NCBI GenBank assembly: GCA_033439265.1 | Contig: JAVTVX010000017.1 | Span: 5,551,001-5,615,000, forward strand | From: Dillenia suffruticosa | Taxonomy: Eukaryota; Streptophyta; Magnoliopsida; Dilleniales; Dilleniaceae | Length of the DNA: 64,000 nt | Direction: 5' to 3' | In this document: piece after piece, positions 35,188 through 48,096 of the stretch | Numbering within the stretch: the stretch's first letter is position 1 | Layout of the letters: each line of letters opens with the position of its first letter | Program-made: the position numbers and the translations under genes | The notes under the pieces: generated by a model | Databases searched by the model: none | What the model was told of the DNA's origin: nothing | Seen by the model: the letters and a program-made list of their open reading frames with translations, nothing else

Positions 35188-38100
35188 TCACAAGTGCTTG
35201 GGTTGATAATGGATACCAGCATGAAACCCTTCTGTATAGGCTGTGTTCTTGTAGATCACCTGCAACAAAGAACCCATCGTTGAGCAACAAAAGAAAGAAG
35301 AAACAGTGCAAAACATGTAAAGGGAGAAGAATCTGATAACTGTCATCTGCTTCAGGATTGTCTAGTTGTGTAACACAATTTTGCTTGGTAGCCAAAACCA
35401 AAAGCCACAATGGAAACATAACTTTTGCTTTTAATGTTTCCACCGTATGAGAGCTTTGAAACTTTAACAATAAGTAGTGAAAACTAATGATTAGTAATTG
35501 CTGCTTTAGTGTGTTCTCGTGGTTTTGGCTTATGTAAATGGACAGAGATGTTCTCTGCGTTGTGTATTTGCCATGATCTCTGTGTCATCCCCATCAAGTT
35601 CAATTATAAAAGCCAAAGATGAGTTATCCAAATCAAATCTAGTCCAGTGTTGGTGTGGAAGGACAATAATTACGGTCTTTCATGAAAGCAACAGGGAAAA
35701 AAATGAGATAACTGGTCTCCTTTTAATAGGCATAAACAAATCAGCAAGATCACAGAACTGCTAGTACAATAAATTGTGCTATTTATAGTTCTGGAAAGTA
35801 AGGCACAAACTTTCTGACTTAATTTTTAGGCAGATGCAACATTTTGACCCATCTTTCCTACATGGGATCCCAATAAGAAATTAAGACCTATTTCCACTGA
35901 AACCAGTATACAGTACATCAATCAAAATGACTGTAGAGAGGACATTTTCCTCACCATCACAAATTGGGGAGAAAACAATTTCCTCACTATCAATCATAAG
36001 TGATATGGTTCAATGAAACCAGAATGATCAACTTTGCTATGTCCAGCATAAAAATCAATTTAGGCCCCAATGCACTAGCCATTTACAGCATAAACATTTC
36101 TCAGCCTGTATTCCAACACGAAGTCTCTTATACAAGCAAAATGCTTCTTTCTCCACCTCATAAACCAAATAAATCCAGAAAAATAGAAATTGACATTAAT
36201 ACTCACAGCTAGGTGCTTCAACTCTGAGCCAAGATATTTTCTGATACTATCAGATACAATGAGTCCCAGCTGCTCACCATGCTGATTGATAGTGTCCTTA
36301 GTTATCTGCATGGTGTCATCTCTTTAGTCAAATATTACTACACACCTATGTTGAGGCCAAAACAGAAAAATAATCTCCTTACTTCAGAAAGGACCAGTGT
36401 TGCAGCTTTATCTACAATTTCATCCAAAAGTTGTCCACAAGAAAAAGAGGAGACTGATGGATTCACAGCCTTAGATGGTTTGCCATCAACCTTTTGCGAG
36501 TTACTAGATGTTTTAGCAACTTTTGCTGGACCCAAAAAAACAAAAGGGATAAGGAGGGGCAGGGAAAACACGCAGTCAATCACAAGCACAAGAAGCTTGA
36601 AGAAATTATACACACTTTTCGGAAGTCATCTTGCTACATTCATCATACTAATCAGAAAAATTATTTAAATGGCAAGGCATGCACATTTCCCTTGCAAAAA
36701 GGAAAATATGTGCTCCAGTCAAGTGTTCATTGTGGATTTAATGTGTAGCCGATCATCTATGTGCATGCTCTGCACTCAAAATGGGAGGAAAATTTGGAAA
36801 AGAAGATCCTACTCAGACTAGAATAAACACATTTCTCACGTACAAATCATTATCAAAATTCAATTAACAGAATCGATAGCATCATCCATATGGGTTCATA
36901 GAGGTATCTAGTTCCATTAGTATAGCAAACCCCACCAGTGGAACATATTTCTGCATAGATGACGAGTAATGTGAAACTGTTTCAAATAATTTACCTGTAA
37001 CCAGTGGAGATTTGTTATCCAGAGAAGTGTGATTAGTGGAAGATGGCAAATTCGACAAAGTTGTCTCAGGAGGATCAGGGAGCACTATGGAACCAGATGG
37101 AACAAAAGAAGCTAGATCAGGAGGTTGATCCTTTCCTACTGGAGGGTTAGCCTGCCAAACATCAGGATCATTACAAAATCAGAAATCAATATACAAGGAA
37201 TGATACAAACCCAACCCAGAAAAACGAAAATTAGAGGATATTGAATTGTATATCACCTCCAGATCAACATAAGGGGACTCTTTTCCGATTGATAGCAAAA
37301 ACTTGTCAAGATCCTGAGACTTAAGAGCTGCAACCAGCAAATAAAGTCATTACAAGCGGGTGACAATAAGTTTATAAATCACAAATAACATGTCTTGTTT
37401 TCATGTATGAAAACATATGTTGGCACTTGAACTTTTTACTTTTCCTACACGTTACTCAAACCTTGGATCTAGTTGAGTCTTTATACCTTTTAGCTATTTG
37501 GCCACCAATTGACAGAATTATTGACCCCATTACATGCCATCATGTAACACAGAATACTGACACTCACTTATAAGATACTACAGAGTATATTTTCAGTGTG
37601 ATGTTTAACCCAGAAATCAGTGACACACACCCAACTAAAAATAAAAGAAAGCCACACATAATAAGAAATCAAGGATGGAAGAGTTGCTCTGATGTTTAAT
37701 TCAGGAGACAGAGTAGGAGAATGCACCAAGATTGATCTCATTAATTCTCCTCCCCCTCTGCCCTCATTGTCATTTCCCATTTAAAATTTTGCTCTCTTCA
37801 CTTTCTCTCCCAATTTACTTCTGCAGCCAACAATTGGAGAACTATAGGGCTTGAAGACTAAAGCGCTTTTTTTTTTTTTTGTTATAAATTTTCATCCAGA
37901 AGAAAATTCTTATTTTAACAAATTATTCAAACCTGTAGAAATCACCTTGAGAAAATCAAATCCAGAAAGTCTCACCACCATTCTCTTTCTAGTAAAGAGC
38001 TGGCCAACCTCACTGTTTGACTATGCCATCGTCCACTGATTGTGGATTTGATTTATTTTTTCCGTCAAGAGTTTATTGCGAGTACTCTTTTTGGCTAAAA

Positions 38101-41100
38101 CCTCAATATTGTAAGAATAGAATCGCTATTGGGCAGGATAAATTGATTCGTTGAAACCATTAAATGGGTGCAGTTTAATGATTTAAGAATAGTTTAGAAT
38201 TGTAGCAGAGTCTCATGGTTGGAAAGGTCTCACCTGCTAACAAAATGGCAATGACTTTGGGTTCATTGTCCCAATTGCCCTCAAATTCAAAGAAAACTCA
38301 AGTCTCTGCCTTTCTGTTTTCAACAGATAAGACCACTACTGGATGACCCATTTAGTAAAACCCCCCAAAAAGGGAGGGAAAGAAATGGGTCATGAACTAA
38401 AAAGTGATGGAGCTGTGATGTAGAGTTGAAGAAGAAAAGCACTAAAGCCAATGATTCAGTTTTTTTTTTTTGGGGGGGGGAAGCAAGCTGCTTTCTTCAG
38501 CAATCTTTGAAAGAGAGGAACTAATTGTAAGATTTGTAACAAAGTGACTATAGGAAGAACCAAGAGAAGAAAGGGAGACATAAAGTGACTACGTAACCTG
38601 TGGAATTAGTTGCAAGCATTTAAGGACAGGGATGCCATTAAAAACAATTAGAATTTATTTAAAAATAGATATCATGAAAATTGAGGGGGCCCAAATTAGG
38701 TTTTACACTGTTTTGTTACCAAGTTGTAAAAAGCTCATCAATCTAAGCTCAAGAAGCACAAAATCAACAAGAGAATATTGATCAAACTTACTCAACACCA
38801 CTATAGAGGAGATGGAAAGGTAATGCAGGTCTCCAGACATTCATAATTACTTAAGTCATGCTAAAAATTGGAATGTAACAACTGGCAAAGGAGATAAACA
38901 AATCTCCCATTGTCCACTATCAAAATCCCACCAACCTTTCAAGCAGCTTCATCTCCCCAACCACACCCCCACCAAAAAGTCCTAAAAATTTATAGGAGAG
39001 AACCCCAGCACTTCCTATTCTTGCTCTCTCTGCAATGTAAATTTCCACCACATGCATTATGCAAAAATTGGTCCAGAAAATTACTTTTTGGGATAACAAT
39101 AAAACCCCCTTTATGTCAATCTTACAACTTAATAAATCAAAGACCAAAACTAAATGTTTCAACTCTGAACTTTACTCAGCAACTCCCAGGTGTGACACTG
39201 AAAAAGCTTAGACTAAAAAGTACTCATGCCCATACTTAATGTTGCTTCTTTCTTAATCTCCACTACATCCAAAAGAATCTTCTCTGTGTCTAAGCCAAGA
39301 CCACTTTCCTTATCAATACAATTTTTCAAAACAATCATTAGGGTAGCTGATCTCAAAATATAATGCTGGATGAGAAAAATACCACAGGATGACTAAAGCT
39401 TGTTAAAAGTTAAGATGGAACTACAAAGTCACTTGTGCATAAGATCCAGAAAAGAGAAAGTCATGTTACCACAAATTCATAAATACATAAGGCTGAAAAG
39501 AAAAATGAAGCAAGTATATATGAAGCATGATGAAGCAAAAGTTTCAAGGCAGTTCTTTCTCACTTACAGATTGTCATGTCATTTGACAATGGGTGGAAAA
39601 AGCAACAATCCTGAGCTCTGAATCCTTCATCCAACAATAATGAAACGTGACTTCATAAACAGGAAACTAGGTTAGAACATTCCGCTGCACTAATTTATAA
39701 TGATCATCAACAATTTAACAAACTAGCTAAATTGGCTATAAACAATGCGAATAGAAGAAAAAACGTTGGGAGAAACCTCTCAGGTTAAAGAAAATAAGAG
39801 AACAATAGGAGAAAGAAAATCTTAGGCACACTTTAATTTTGCTAAAAGTATCTCAGTTGGGAGAAACCTCTCAGGTTAAAGAAAATAAGAGAACAATAGG
39901 AGAAAGAAAATCTTAGGCACACTTTAATTTTGCTAAAAGTATCTCAGTGATGATCTCCTAAACTTTTCTGGCTGTGTGTTCCAAGGGAATACCACCAAAA
40001 CTGCCTGTTCTGCAACTCATGGTAAGAACTAGTACTGAGACAATTACCATTCCTTCCTTTTCAAATTGGCAGAAAATGCAAAACCCAGAGATTTTACACA
40101 ACAGGTTACATAGATAATATAATTCATACAAATAGTCAATGTTAGATCGACCAACCAAGGTGATGTCACAAGGAGTTGCACAGGTGTCAGAAAGCTATTC
40201 ATCAATCTTTCTCGCCACATTAGGTCAGTTCATCAACCTAAGATTGACTATTTGTTTGAATAATATTATTCACACAAAGTTCATAATATCAAAGAGTTAA
40301 AGAAAAGGGGGGAGAAAAGGAGAAGGGGCATATACCCTAAGCCAGAAATTAATAGAGAAAAATGGTACTTCTCCATGTCAAATTAGCCCTCCCTACTCCT
40401 TTCCCTTTGAACTTTTCCTGGGAATAGCAGGATCAAACAATCCATCTTTAGCCAAAGCATTCATCATTGTTTTCCAATCACACATCATCCGCCACAAGAC
40501 ACAGTCCATACAATTAAGCCTATTTGGGAAAATTTATGTCCATTGCCATTCCATCCAAAACCCAGCAATTTTGCCATACAACCTCAAGAGTTCCAAAGTT
40601 TTAAAAGAAATATATATATATATATATAAATTGGTACCAGTTAAAATTCTCCTGAAGCTGCCACTCATGCAACAAAGCAGGTCTTTCTAACATCCACCTC
40701 CACAGCCACTCAAAGCACCGAACCCAGTAGAATTACAAGGCAGGCCAACAAACATTCTCCCTATCCTCAAGCGTTTGACATGGATTGACAAGGATTTTGT
40801 TCACTACTTACATTAAAAACTCAATATTCTGATCCAACTAATAGTCAACAACCAAGTTTTCAAATTCTGTCAGATGATCCAAATAGCTGTGTTGTATCCA
40901 ACATGCCAAAATGTTAAACCTTTGCTCTGTATCTTCACCCTTCGTTGAAGATGCAGAATGCCTTGAAATCAACACAAAGCTACAACTTATTCAAAAGAAG
41001 ATCCACTATTTTATCCACTTTTCCTAATCTTATTCTGTTTACAATGACTTTCCTTCTTGTTCATTTCAATTTTAGCCACTATTGCTGAAGCAAAATCCAT

Positions 41101-42936
41101 GAAAAGCCACCTAAAACTTGAGCAAAAAATGGCACTGAATGATCATGTAACATGGTATATTCATTTTCACATCTCTGTTTCAATTATTATTGCCAGCTAA
41201 TGTGAAGTTTAAGATTGTGCTTCACCTCACAGTATGAAACTTCGTTTTTATTCTCAAAGCAAGGCATCATTTATAAGAAAATGATATTCAACTAACTTAC
41301 ATGGTACTGAGAAGGGCAAACAGATTACAAACTTAGAACGTAAAAGTCAAAGGACATAAGGAGACCGCAATCAGGTGACAATTGAAGCTTTGTGATTGTA
41401 AAGAAAATTGCTCTTGAAGCTTACCGAGCTGATTCATTAATTACTGCAAATGGTGTAACACAGCCGAGTGGCACCTGAAACATCGTTAGAGAACAACTAT
41501 ATCAGACAAGAAATTAAAAGACATACCTGTCTGCTTCTAATCATATCCGTTTCAAGCTTTAAGAGCCACTAGATGATCACATGTTGACAAGGCATAAAGA
41601 TCAGGGAAACCAACAAAAAAAAACCATGACCTTTAAAACCGAGATGGTAAGACTTTAGAGTTTTCTATTTCTTTCATGACAATCAATTTTCAAACTTTGG
41701 CCCTGGTAGTCTCTCAGCATGAAAACTGTACTTTCGTACATAGAGTGGACAAAATTCAAGGTGAATTATGCAGGATATCCCTATCCGGATGATCAGGGGA
41801 GAGTATAGAATATCTCTCCAGATAATCATGCTGAGTATAGTAAGCTTGGCACCTATTAAAAAGTTAAACTGCTCAAACACATTGAGTCACAGCAAAACCA
41901 TCAAGCTGAATAAAAGCTCGAATGTTCTACAGTCTCAACTATGGGTGTTAAAACACTCGATTTGAGTTAGGTAGTATCAATACCTGAGCTCAGCTCGAGT
42001 GTTGATTAGGTGAGCTCGAGCTCATCGAGCTTGCATTTCTCAAGCTTGAACTCGGCTCAAAGTGCCATCGAATAGTGTCATTGGATAGCGTCACGGGTAG
42101 TGTCATGAGCTCGATTAAATTACATTCTCCTTTAATTAATTGATTTCAGGTAATATATTCAAAGAATATACCTATAAACATAATTTCACATATAAAAATT
42201 ATTTTAAAAAAAATATAATTAATCGGTCTCGAGTAACTCTACAAGCCTTCAAGCTCGACACATTTGGGCTTGAGCTCGATCTCAATGCTGAGCTACCCGA
42301 GCTCAAGCTCGTGCTAGGTTTGACCAAGCTCGAGTCGAGTTTTGACTGGATAGTGTCATAGGTACCCGTGACACTAACCGAGTCTCATAACACCCCTAGT
42401 CTCAACCAACTAATTAATAGGTCAGGACAGAAATAGTACAATTTCTGCACAATACACAGGAAAAAGAGGAGGAAACCAAGAGGGGAAAGTGATTTGAGTA
42501 TAACAACCTGAAGTGTTTCCTGCAGTGTCTCTTCAGGAGCCATCCTTAGACCTCCTTTTCCCAAACCAAGCCTTGTGGATAGAACTAACCATCATAGACA
42601 TGTTACAAAATTTCAGTAAGCATTTGAATGCTAAAAGGAAAATAAAAGACGAAAAGAGAAATTCTTATAGAATTTGTAATTGTGGTGAGATGGCAAAATT
42701 TCCATATAGCATGTGAAAATAGGAGGCAACAAGAAAAAAGATAGAAAAAATTTATGCACCTTTCAAATCTACTCTAGTATTGGCCAGGGCAGAAATAATA
42801 TAAAGCCTGTTTTTCTTGTCCTGCATGAATCAGTAATGTAAATTCAAGGTCATAAATACAGATAGAAGATATCATTCTTTATATGTTAGCACGGCCATGA
42901 GTAAAAATGGAGGCATATCTAACTTGATCACCAAAA

Positions 42937-42976
<40 letters not shown>

Positions 42977-43884
42977 AGAAAGGTTAATACTTTCCAACAA
43001 ATTACCTTCAAGAACAAATTCTTGCTCAATGCACCTCCTAAATGCCCAACATATTTTGCCTGTTTAAAAACAAGAATGTTGCTTAACAGAACAAATTAAA
43101 ATAAAGAAAAATCTAGTCCTTACTTGTTCTAATAGTTTTAGGTTTACCTGAGCATCGACTGTCATCACAACGGGGTGCTCATATGTAACAAAGGGAATTT
43201 GAAGCTCCTAAGAGTAATCGGATACATGAATCAGTCCCATGAAAAACTAACAAAGAACTTCAAAATCAGAAACATTCTTACTTGCATCAACATATCTAAA
43301 TTTAAAAATTACACCACAGACAAACGCATAGAACTGAATTACTTGGAAATCAATCACACTATTCACTAGTACGAGACCACTAGAAGAGAAAGAGACCAAA
43401 AAATGCAGGTGGGTTAGTCTCATCTTATCCATCTTGCTATACAGGTGAGAAGCCACGAATCATACAAATTATAAAAACGATATAATAGGGAGATAGTAGG
43501 GAAAGAGTCAAAAATCACGCATGGGCTATGCGTTACATGTGGAAATTGTATAAAACGGGCGGCTACCAATCATCAGCTACTCATAAAAAAATTGTAATAA
43601 AATTTAAAGATAAAATATGAACAAAAAATTCCATGAATCAAGCCTAACCCTATTGTCTACACATAACCTAAACTGCCACCAAATGATCAATGGCAGTCGA
43701 TTTTAAATTCGAGTAAAGAAATCCCGCATCGCAAATTGGAATCAGTAGATAGAAAGAAGCCAAGAAGACCGATTTGCAGCAAAGAAAGAGATGATAACAA
43801 AGAAAACTAGGAGAGAGAGAGAGAGAGAGCAAGTGAATAGTATACCTTTAGACGGGCAAGCAACTGCTCCTTCGAAAAACCCAT
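35188..43884 (-). CDS. YbaK/ProX-type aminoacyl-tRNA deacylase-like protein (PRORSD1 type)
   Basis: Twelve minus-strand exons: 43846-43884, 43148-43207, 43006-43059, 42760-42820, 42508-42584, 41425-41474, 39568-39650, 37257-37327, 36995-37151, 36383-36525, 36207-36305, 35188-35259. All borders are GT-AG, the phases agree, and the total is 966 bases (321 residues plus stop). Residues 1 to about 170 form the YbaK/ProX fold (MGFSKEQLLARLKELQ, EHPVVMTVDAQ, GALSKNLFLKDKK, LGLGKGGLRMAPEE, LGCVTPFAV, FHPLSNDMT, VDLEANPPVGKD). Bacterial relatives clear mischarged Ala-tRNA(Pro) or Cys-tRNA(Pro) in trans; the conserved Lys of the YbaK family fits the KNLFLKD block. A low-complexity linker and a helical C-terminus follow, ending in YKNTAYTEGFHAG. 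The closest relative known to me is Arabidopsis At1g44835. Activity on plant tRNA is inferred from the family. Confidence 0.9.
39765..39946. repeat. Perfect 91-base tandem duplication in an intron
   Basis: 39765-39855 and 39856-39946 are identical (both GTTGGGAGAAACCTCTCAGG to TAAAAGTATCTCA), lying in intron 6 of the trans-editing gene, about 115 bases upstream of exon 7 in transcript sense. Identity implies a recent event or an assembly artefact. Confidence 0.95.
41940..42398. mobile_element. Non-autonomous hAT-like MITE in intron 5
   Basis: A 459-base element with terminal inverted repeats (5' TATGGGTGTTA, and the reverse complement of the 3' end TAGGGGTGTTA) flanked by GTCTCAAC at 41932-41939 and 42399-42406, an 8-base duplication typical of hAT. 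The interior has no transposase but is full of GAGCTCGAGCTC-like runs that form subterminal inverted repeats. It lies in the intron between exons 5 and 6 of the trans-editing gene. Confidence 0.8.
42943..42971. repeat. (AG)n microsatellite in intron
   Basis: About 14 AG units in intron 3 of the trans-editing gene. A shorter run (43811-43829) lies close to the exon 1 donor. Confidence 0.9.
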
Positions 43885-46800
43885 TTTGCGGCTCTCCCTT
43901 TGCTTTGCCGTCTGTCTCTCTCGCTCGCCCTCTCTCTCGCTCGCCGATTTTTGTCGTACTGCAAATTGCAAAACGCGGAATGCAACTCGGATTCTGAGTT
44001 TGTCCTTGGGCGTTCGGAGAATTTGTGGTACTCAGGACGGGTCATCCGAGATATCCGGGTTTGGGCAATTCGTGATAACCCGTTTATCTTTAAGAGTTAT
44101 TTATCCGGCCCAAAAAATCCGAGTTTTGGAAAGGGTCAAAATTTTATCGATTTTCTTCTTCTATTGTTCTCTTTCTTGGAGAGAAAGCAAAACTTAAATA
44201 AAAAATTTTTGTATCATAGAAAATAAGGATTTTGTTTAATTCACCTGACTATTTAATTTATTTTTTTCCCTTTTTTAAAAATAATCAATGAACTTTGTTA
44301 ATATTGCTAAAAATAAAAAATAAAAAATAAAAAAGTTCTTGTGGCATTGCTCCTATGATTTTTTTTTTTTTTCTTTAGCCCAGTTTTCCAGACTTGGGTT
44401 CTCTCCCTCTCGTCCTCTTAATTAAAAAAGGAAAAATGTGAAAGGATCTTTCATTCGATCCACGCTACACCTATTGGTTTCCACAAAACGTTGCGTTTCT
44501 TTCTTTTTCTTTTTTTTTTTTTCTAAAATCGAATGATGCGTTTTGATGATTAACCAAAAGGAACCATACGAACAAGAAATATAATATAGTAAGAGAATAG
44601 AGGTTTCTAGAATGAAAAATTATAAATTTTGAGATGTTATATGAATATGAACTTCTTTTCAGCTCATTTGATTTTTAAACAATATATCATATGTTATTAC
44701 ATGTAATTTTCCTTTTAATAAATTTAGATATGTGTTTTTAAAATGATAAAATTCAGATAAAATATAAATTAATTGTGAAGATTCGAACAAATTTAATTTT
44801 CCTTTCTAAAATTCGGACGAAACGCTTCATCTCATAATTAATAAAATATATTTAATTTTTCTGTCTTTTTTTTTTTTTTTATATTAGAAAGACAAATACC
44901 ATTTGTAAGACCAAAGGGACCTACCGAAGCAATACATTTGATTATAGAGCATGAAATGATCCTAAAACAATACATTTGATTCGGTATGTTTTACACGTAT
45001 TTCAATAAAACACATAAAAATGCTGAAAATGACTCACCCATATCAACATAACACCTGCAATAAAGATCTAAACGACGCGTTTATACATTTCCCTTAACCA
45101 CGAGACCAAGGCCATAAGCAGTTGATTTTGCCTTCTCGTGTAGAAAATGGAAACCTTTTTTTTTTTACTTCATAAAATATTAGAAAATAGATATCGACAG
45201 AGCTATTTGTTCTTGGTGTGATTATAAATATTGCTTCAAGTGAAATATTCTATTTTAATTAAAATTAATTTTTATTGAGAGAATATGCAGTTGCAGCCCC
45301 ACCGAAGCAAACATATTCATTTACTATATGATTTATTGGGAATAATAGGTTTGATGCAGGACTTGTGGTGGTATTTAAAAATTTTCAACTTTCCTCAATT
45401 TGTCTTTAACTCATCTTTATTTTATCAGTAAATTTAATTTCAAATTTTTTGAAAAGGGAAATTGTTCAATCTTTCACCATCCCAAGCATGGGATCATAAA
45501 TCCTACTTTACGATTTTGGGCAATTGTCACAGTGGGGGTGAGGCATCCAGGGCCAGGAGTTAGTCCATGGGATGATATGATTGATGTTTTCCATTACTTG
45601 TCGTGTTGGACCATCCTTATGAAAATCAAGTTGCTATTTACATTTTATACCAAAGAGTACAATCATGCAAACAGCATTCTTACATGCCTGAAATTATTGG
45701 ATTCCACATTTAACTTCCCGCAGCTAAATCCAAGTCGCCTCCTTCCATTTTTCCTTGAGACAATTTGCCTAACCATATGCTTAAAGAATCCAGTACAACT
45801 ACAGTTCTCTAGAGAGAAATAGTGACTTTATTTCCAGAAAATGGTCAGACCATCTTCATACACATGACTACGATTGCAGTATACATAAACAAAAATGCAA
45901 AAGTTCAAAATCTAGGTAAGAAAAATTATAAAATCGTGTGGATTTCGATTTTGGGATTTGATCGATGCTTTTTTCGAAAATCACGTGAACATGCAGATTG
46001 CAGACTAGAATTTGAAGTTGGCCATGTTCGCCTAAATTGGTACCATGTTCATCCAAGTGGGTGGGACCGAAAATCATTCGCAGGTCCAAGAGTAATTGGC
46101 ATCTTATTAGGGACCCATGAGAATACTCTATTTAAGTTAGGGTTTTTTTTGGCAGGAAAAATAATTTTAGAAATAATTGAATATGTTAAGTTTTTATATA
46201 GATTAATTGAATTGAATACCGTACTGGCTTTTGAAGTAAAAGTTAAAATTTTTTAATATTGTTTATTTTTTATATATATTTATTTTGTGAATTATGTGGC
46301 AATATCATAGCCCTCAAGCAAAATCAAACTCAATTCGGCCCTAATAAATTCTAGTACTTTTCTTAAATATACAATCACTTGTAATCATCTCAGAATGTGA
46401 GAAGGGCGAGTAGCCTATTTGAGAGAGCTCACCCACCTTGCAGTAGATACCAAATTCAATGTAAATATAGAACAATTGAGGCTGGGGTCCCATATGCTCA
46501 AGCATGGTACGAGAGGACAGTCCATGTGCCCCTTTCTGCTACGCCCTCCTGATTTTGACCGATATGTGTGGTAAATTTTGTAGGAATGGACTTAAGTTGA
46601 AATCATTGTGGAATTTTAGAAAAATAGCTAACATTTAACACTGAATTGGAATATTTGAAAGAAGTTTTTCCCTAATTCTAATATCATCACCCAAAGCCAT
46701 ACCCCCAGAAAAACATTTAGAATTTTTATATCTGGAAATTTTCCCCACTAATAGTGAATATTTTCCCAAAGAAAGTTAACCCCACCCACCCCCAAAAAAA

Positions 46801-47261
46801 AGGCTATTAATGTCACAGAGCCGAATGAGCATACCCCATATTTATAAAAGAGGAAAATATGAAAGAAGAGAAATTAAAATCATATCATATCAACCAGTGA
46901 ACATTATTGAAATAAAGATGCGAAAATATTACTATAATGTTATTTTCAGTACAAAACCATGAATAACAATTCATTTAAACATACTTTGGAAATAACGTAT
47001 GCCTTTTTAACACGAATCCAGATGTAAGAGAGCCCAAAAATGCCTCTCTCCATGTGAACTCCTTTTCTTCTCCTACTCAAATCGACTAATATATGAATTT
47101 TAAACCTAAATAAATATACCAAATATTTGTCACAGTCAGTAATGTCTTCAAGCACATAGCAACTGAAGATCCTCAACGAATAGTAATATGTTTTCAGGAA
47201 AAATAAAAAATAAAAGTAAGAAATGATGGTTGGCTTGATTTGAATTCAATTATGTTTAGCT
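43885..47261. other. Spacer between trans-editing gene 5' end and ERF014 3' end
   Basis: The first 200 bases are the trans-editing gene's leader and promoter, with a CT-rich stretch (43912-43946). Two end-to-end plus-strand ORFs (45400-45822 and 45822-46256) match nothing I know and look like chance. The rest is AT-rich with several poly(T) runs; nothing else is seen. Confidence 0.6.
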
Positions 47262-47906
47262 TTAGCAGAAGCTCCACAGGCGAATATCACCTTGATCTTC
47301 ATAAACTTCTTCAAATGTTGGAGGACTAAAGAATGCACCGTGAATCATCTGATCAAAGAATTTCGGAGATTGGAAACCACCGAAATCATACCAAGGCTCA
47401 ATTGCAGCAGCAAACTCATCAGCCCCATAAGATGGCAGTAGTGAGAAGCAATAATCGATTTGATCAGACGGTGAGGATGCCAAGGATGGGGATGACATGG
47501 ACGGTGATGATGAGGAGGGAAGTGGGGGTGATGTTGGGGTGGTGACATTGTCCGAGCAACTATTGGCAGCTGCAGCAGCCACTCTTTGGATTGATTTTGG
47601 AGACATGACAGTGTCGGGATAGTGATGAATTGCGGAGTCAGGAAAGTTAAGGTTGGCTGACGAGCCTTTAAGGCATATGAGTGCAGCATCATAGGCTCTA
47701 GCGGCTGCTTCTGGGGTTGAGTATGAGCCTAACCAAATTCTTGTTTTTTGGTTTGGTGCTCTTATTTCTGATACCCATGAGCCCCAGCTTCTCATTCGCA
47801 CTCCCTTGTACTTCTTCTTCCTGTTTGATGATGACGATGATGAAGACGACGGTGAAGGCATTGGCTTGATATGTTCTGCTTGGATCTGATGCTCATTCTT
47901 CACCAT
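47262..47906 (-). CDS. ERF014: AP2/ERF transcription factor, ERF014-like
   Basis: Intronless, 214 residues. A Ser run (19-27) and basic NRKKK patch precede one AP2 domain (about 33-89: [19 protein letters not shown], then [20 protein letters not shown] and [11 protein letters not shown]). The domain has Val at the DREB-type position 14 and Ala at 19, as in the group II/III ERF008-ERF014 cluster. Next come the [13 protein letters not shown] motif, a Ser/Pro-rich region, and an acidic C-terminus ending GDIRLWSFC, nearly identical to what I recall for Arabidopsis ERF014 (At1g44830); this tail separates it from ERF012/ERF013. It should bind GCC- or DRE-like promoter elements in the nucleus. Its neighbours on both sides (YbaK protein and aminoacylase) are also the neighbours of At1g44830, supporting orthology. 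A TATA box lies at 48089-48096. Confidence 0.92.
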   Translation of the reverse strand: MVKNEHQIQAEHIKPMPSPSSSSSSSSNRKKKYKGVRMRSWGSWVSEIRAPNQKTRIWLGSYSTPEAAARAYDAALICLKGSSANLNFPDSAIHHYPDTVMSPKSIQRVAAAAANSCSDNVTTPTSPPLPSSSSPSMSSPSLASSPSDQIDYCFSLLPSYGADEFAAAIEPWYDFGGFQSPKFFDQMIHGAFFSPPTFEEVYEDQGDIRLWSFC

Positions 47907-48088
47907 TCTTGTGGATTTCCTGCAAGTGATATTTCAAATGCTGTGCTGATGAAAAAAATCTCAAAGTGTCTTCAAAGTTCTAGCCTTTTTCTCTCTTTTT
48001 GGGTGTGTTTTGTTGTTTTTTACTTTTGTTTGAATTAATAAAGATATGAGATGTGTGAACTGAATGTGAGGGGTTGGGATGAAGTTGA

Positions 48089-48096
48089 TATTTATA
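48089..48096 (-). promoter_or_regulatory. TATA box of the ERF014-like gene
   Basis: Reads TATAAATA on the minus strand, 183 bases before the start codon. A good consensus match in the right orientation. Confidence 0.6.

Noticed and set aside
45400-46256. Two end-to-end plus-strand ORFs of 140 and 144 residues
   Set aside because: Hydrophobic, AT-driven composition with no recognised motif, and no splice logic joining them.
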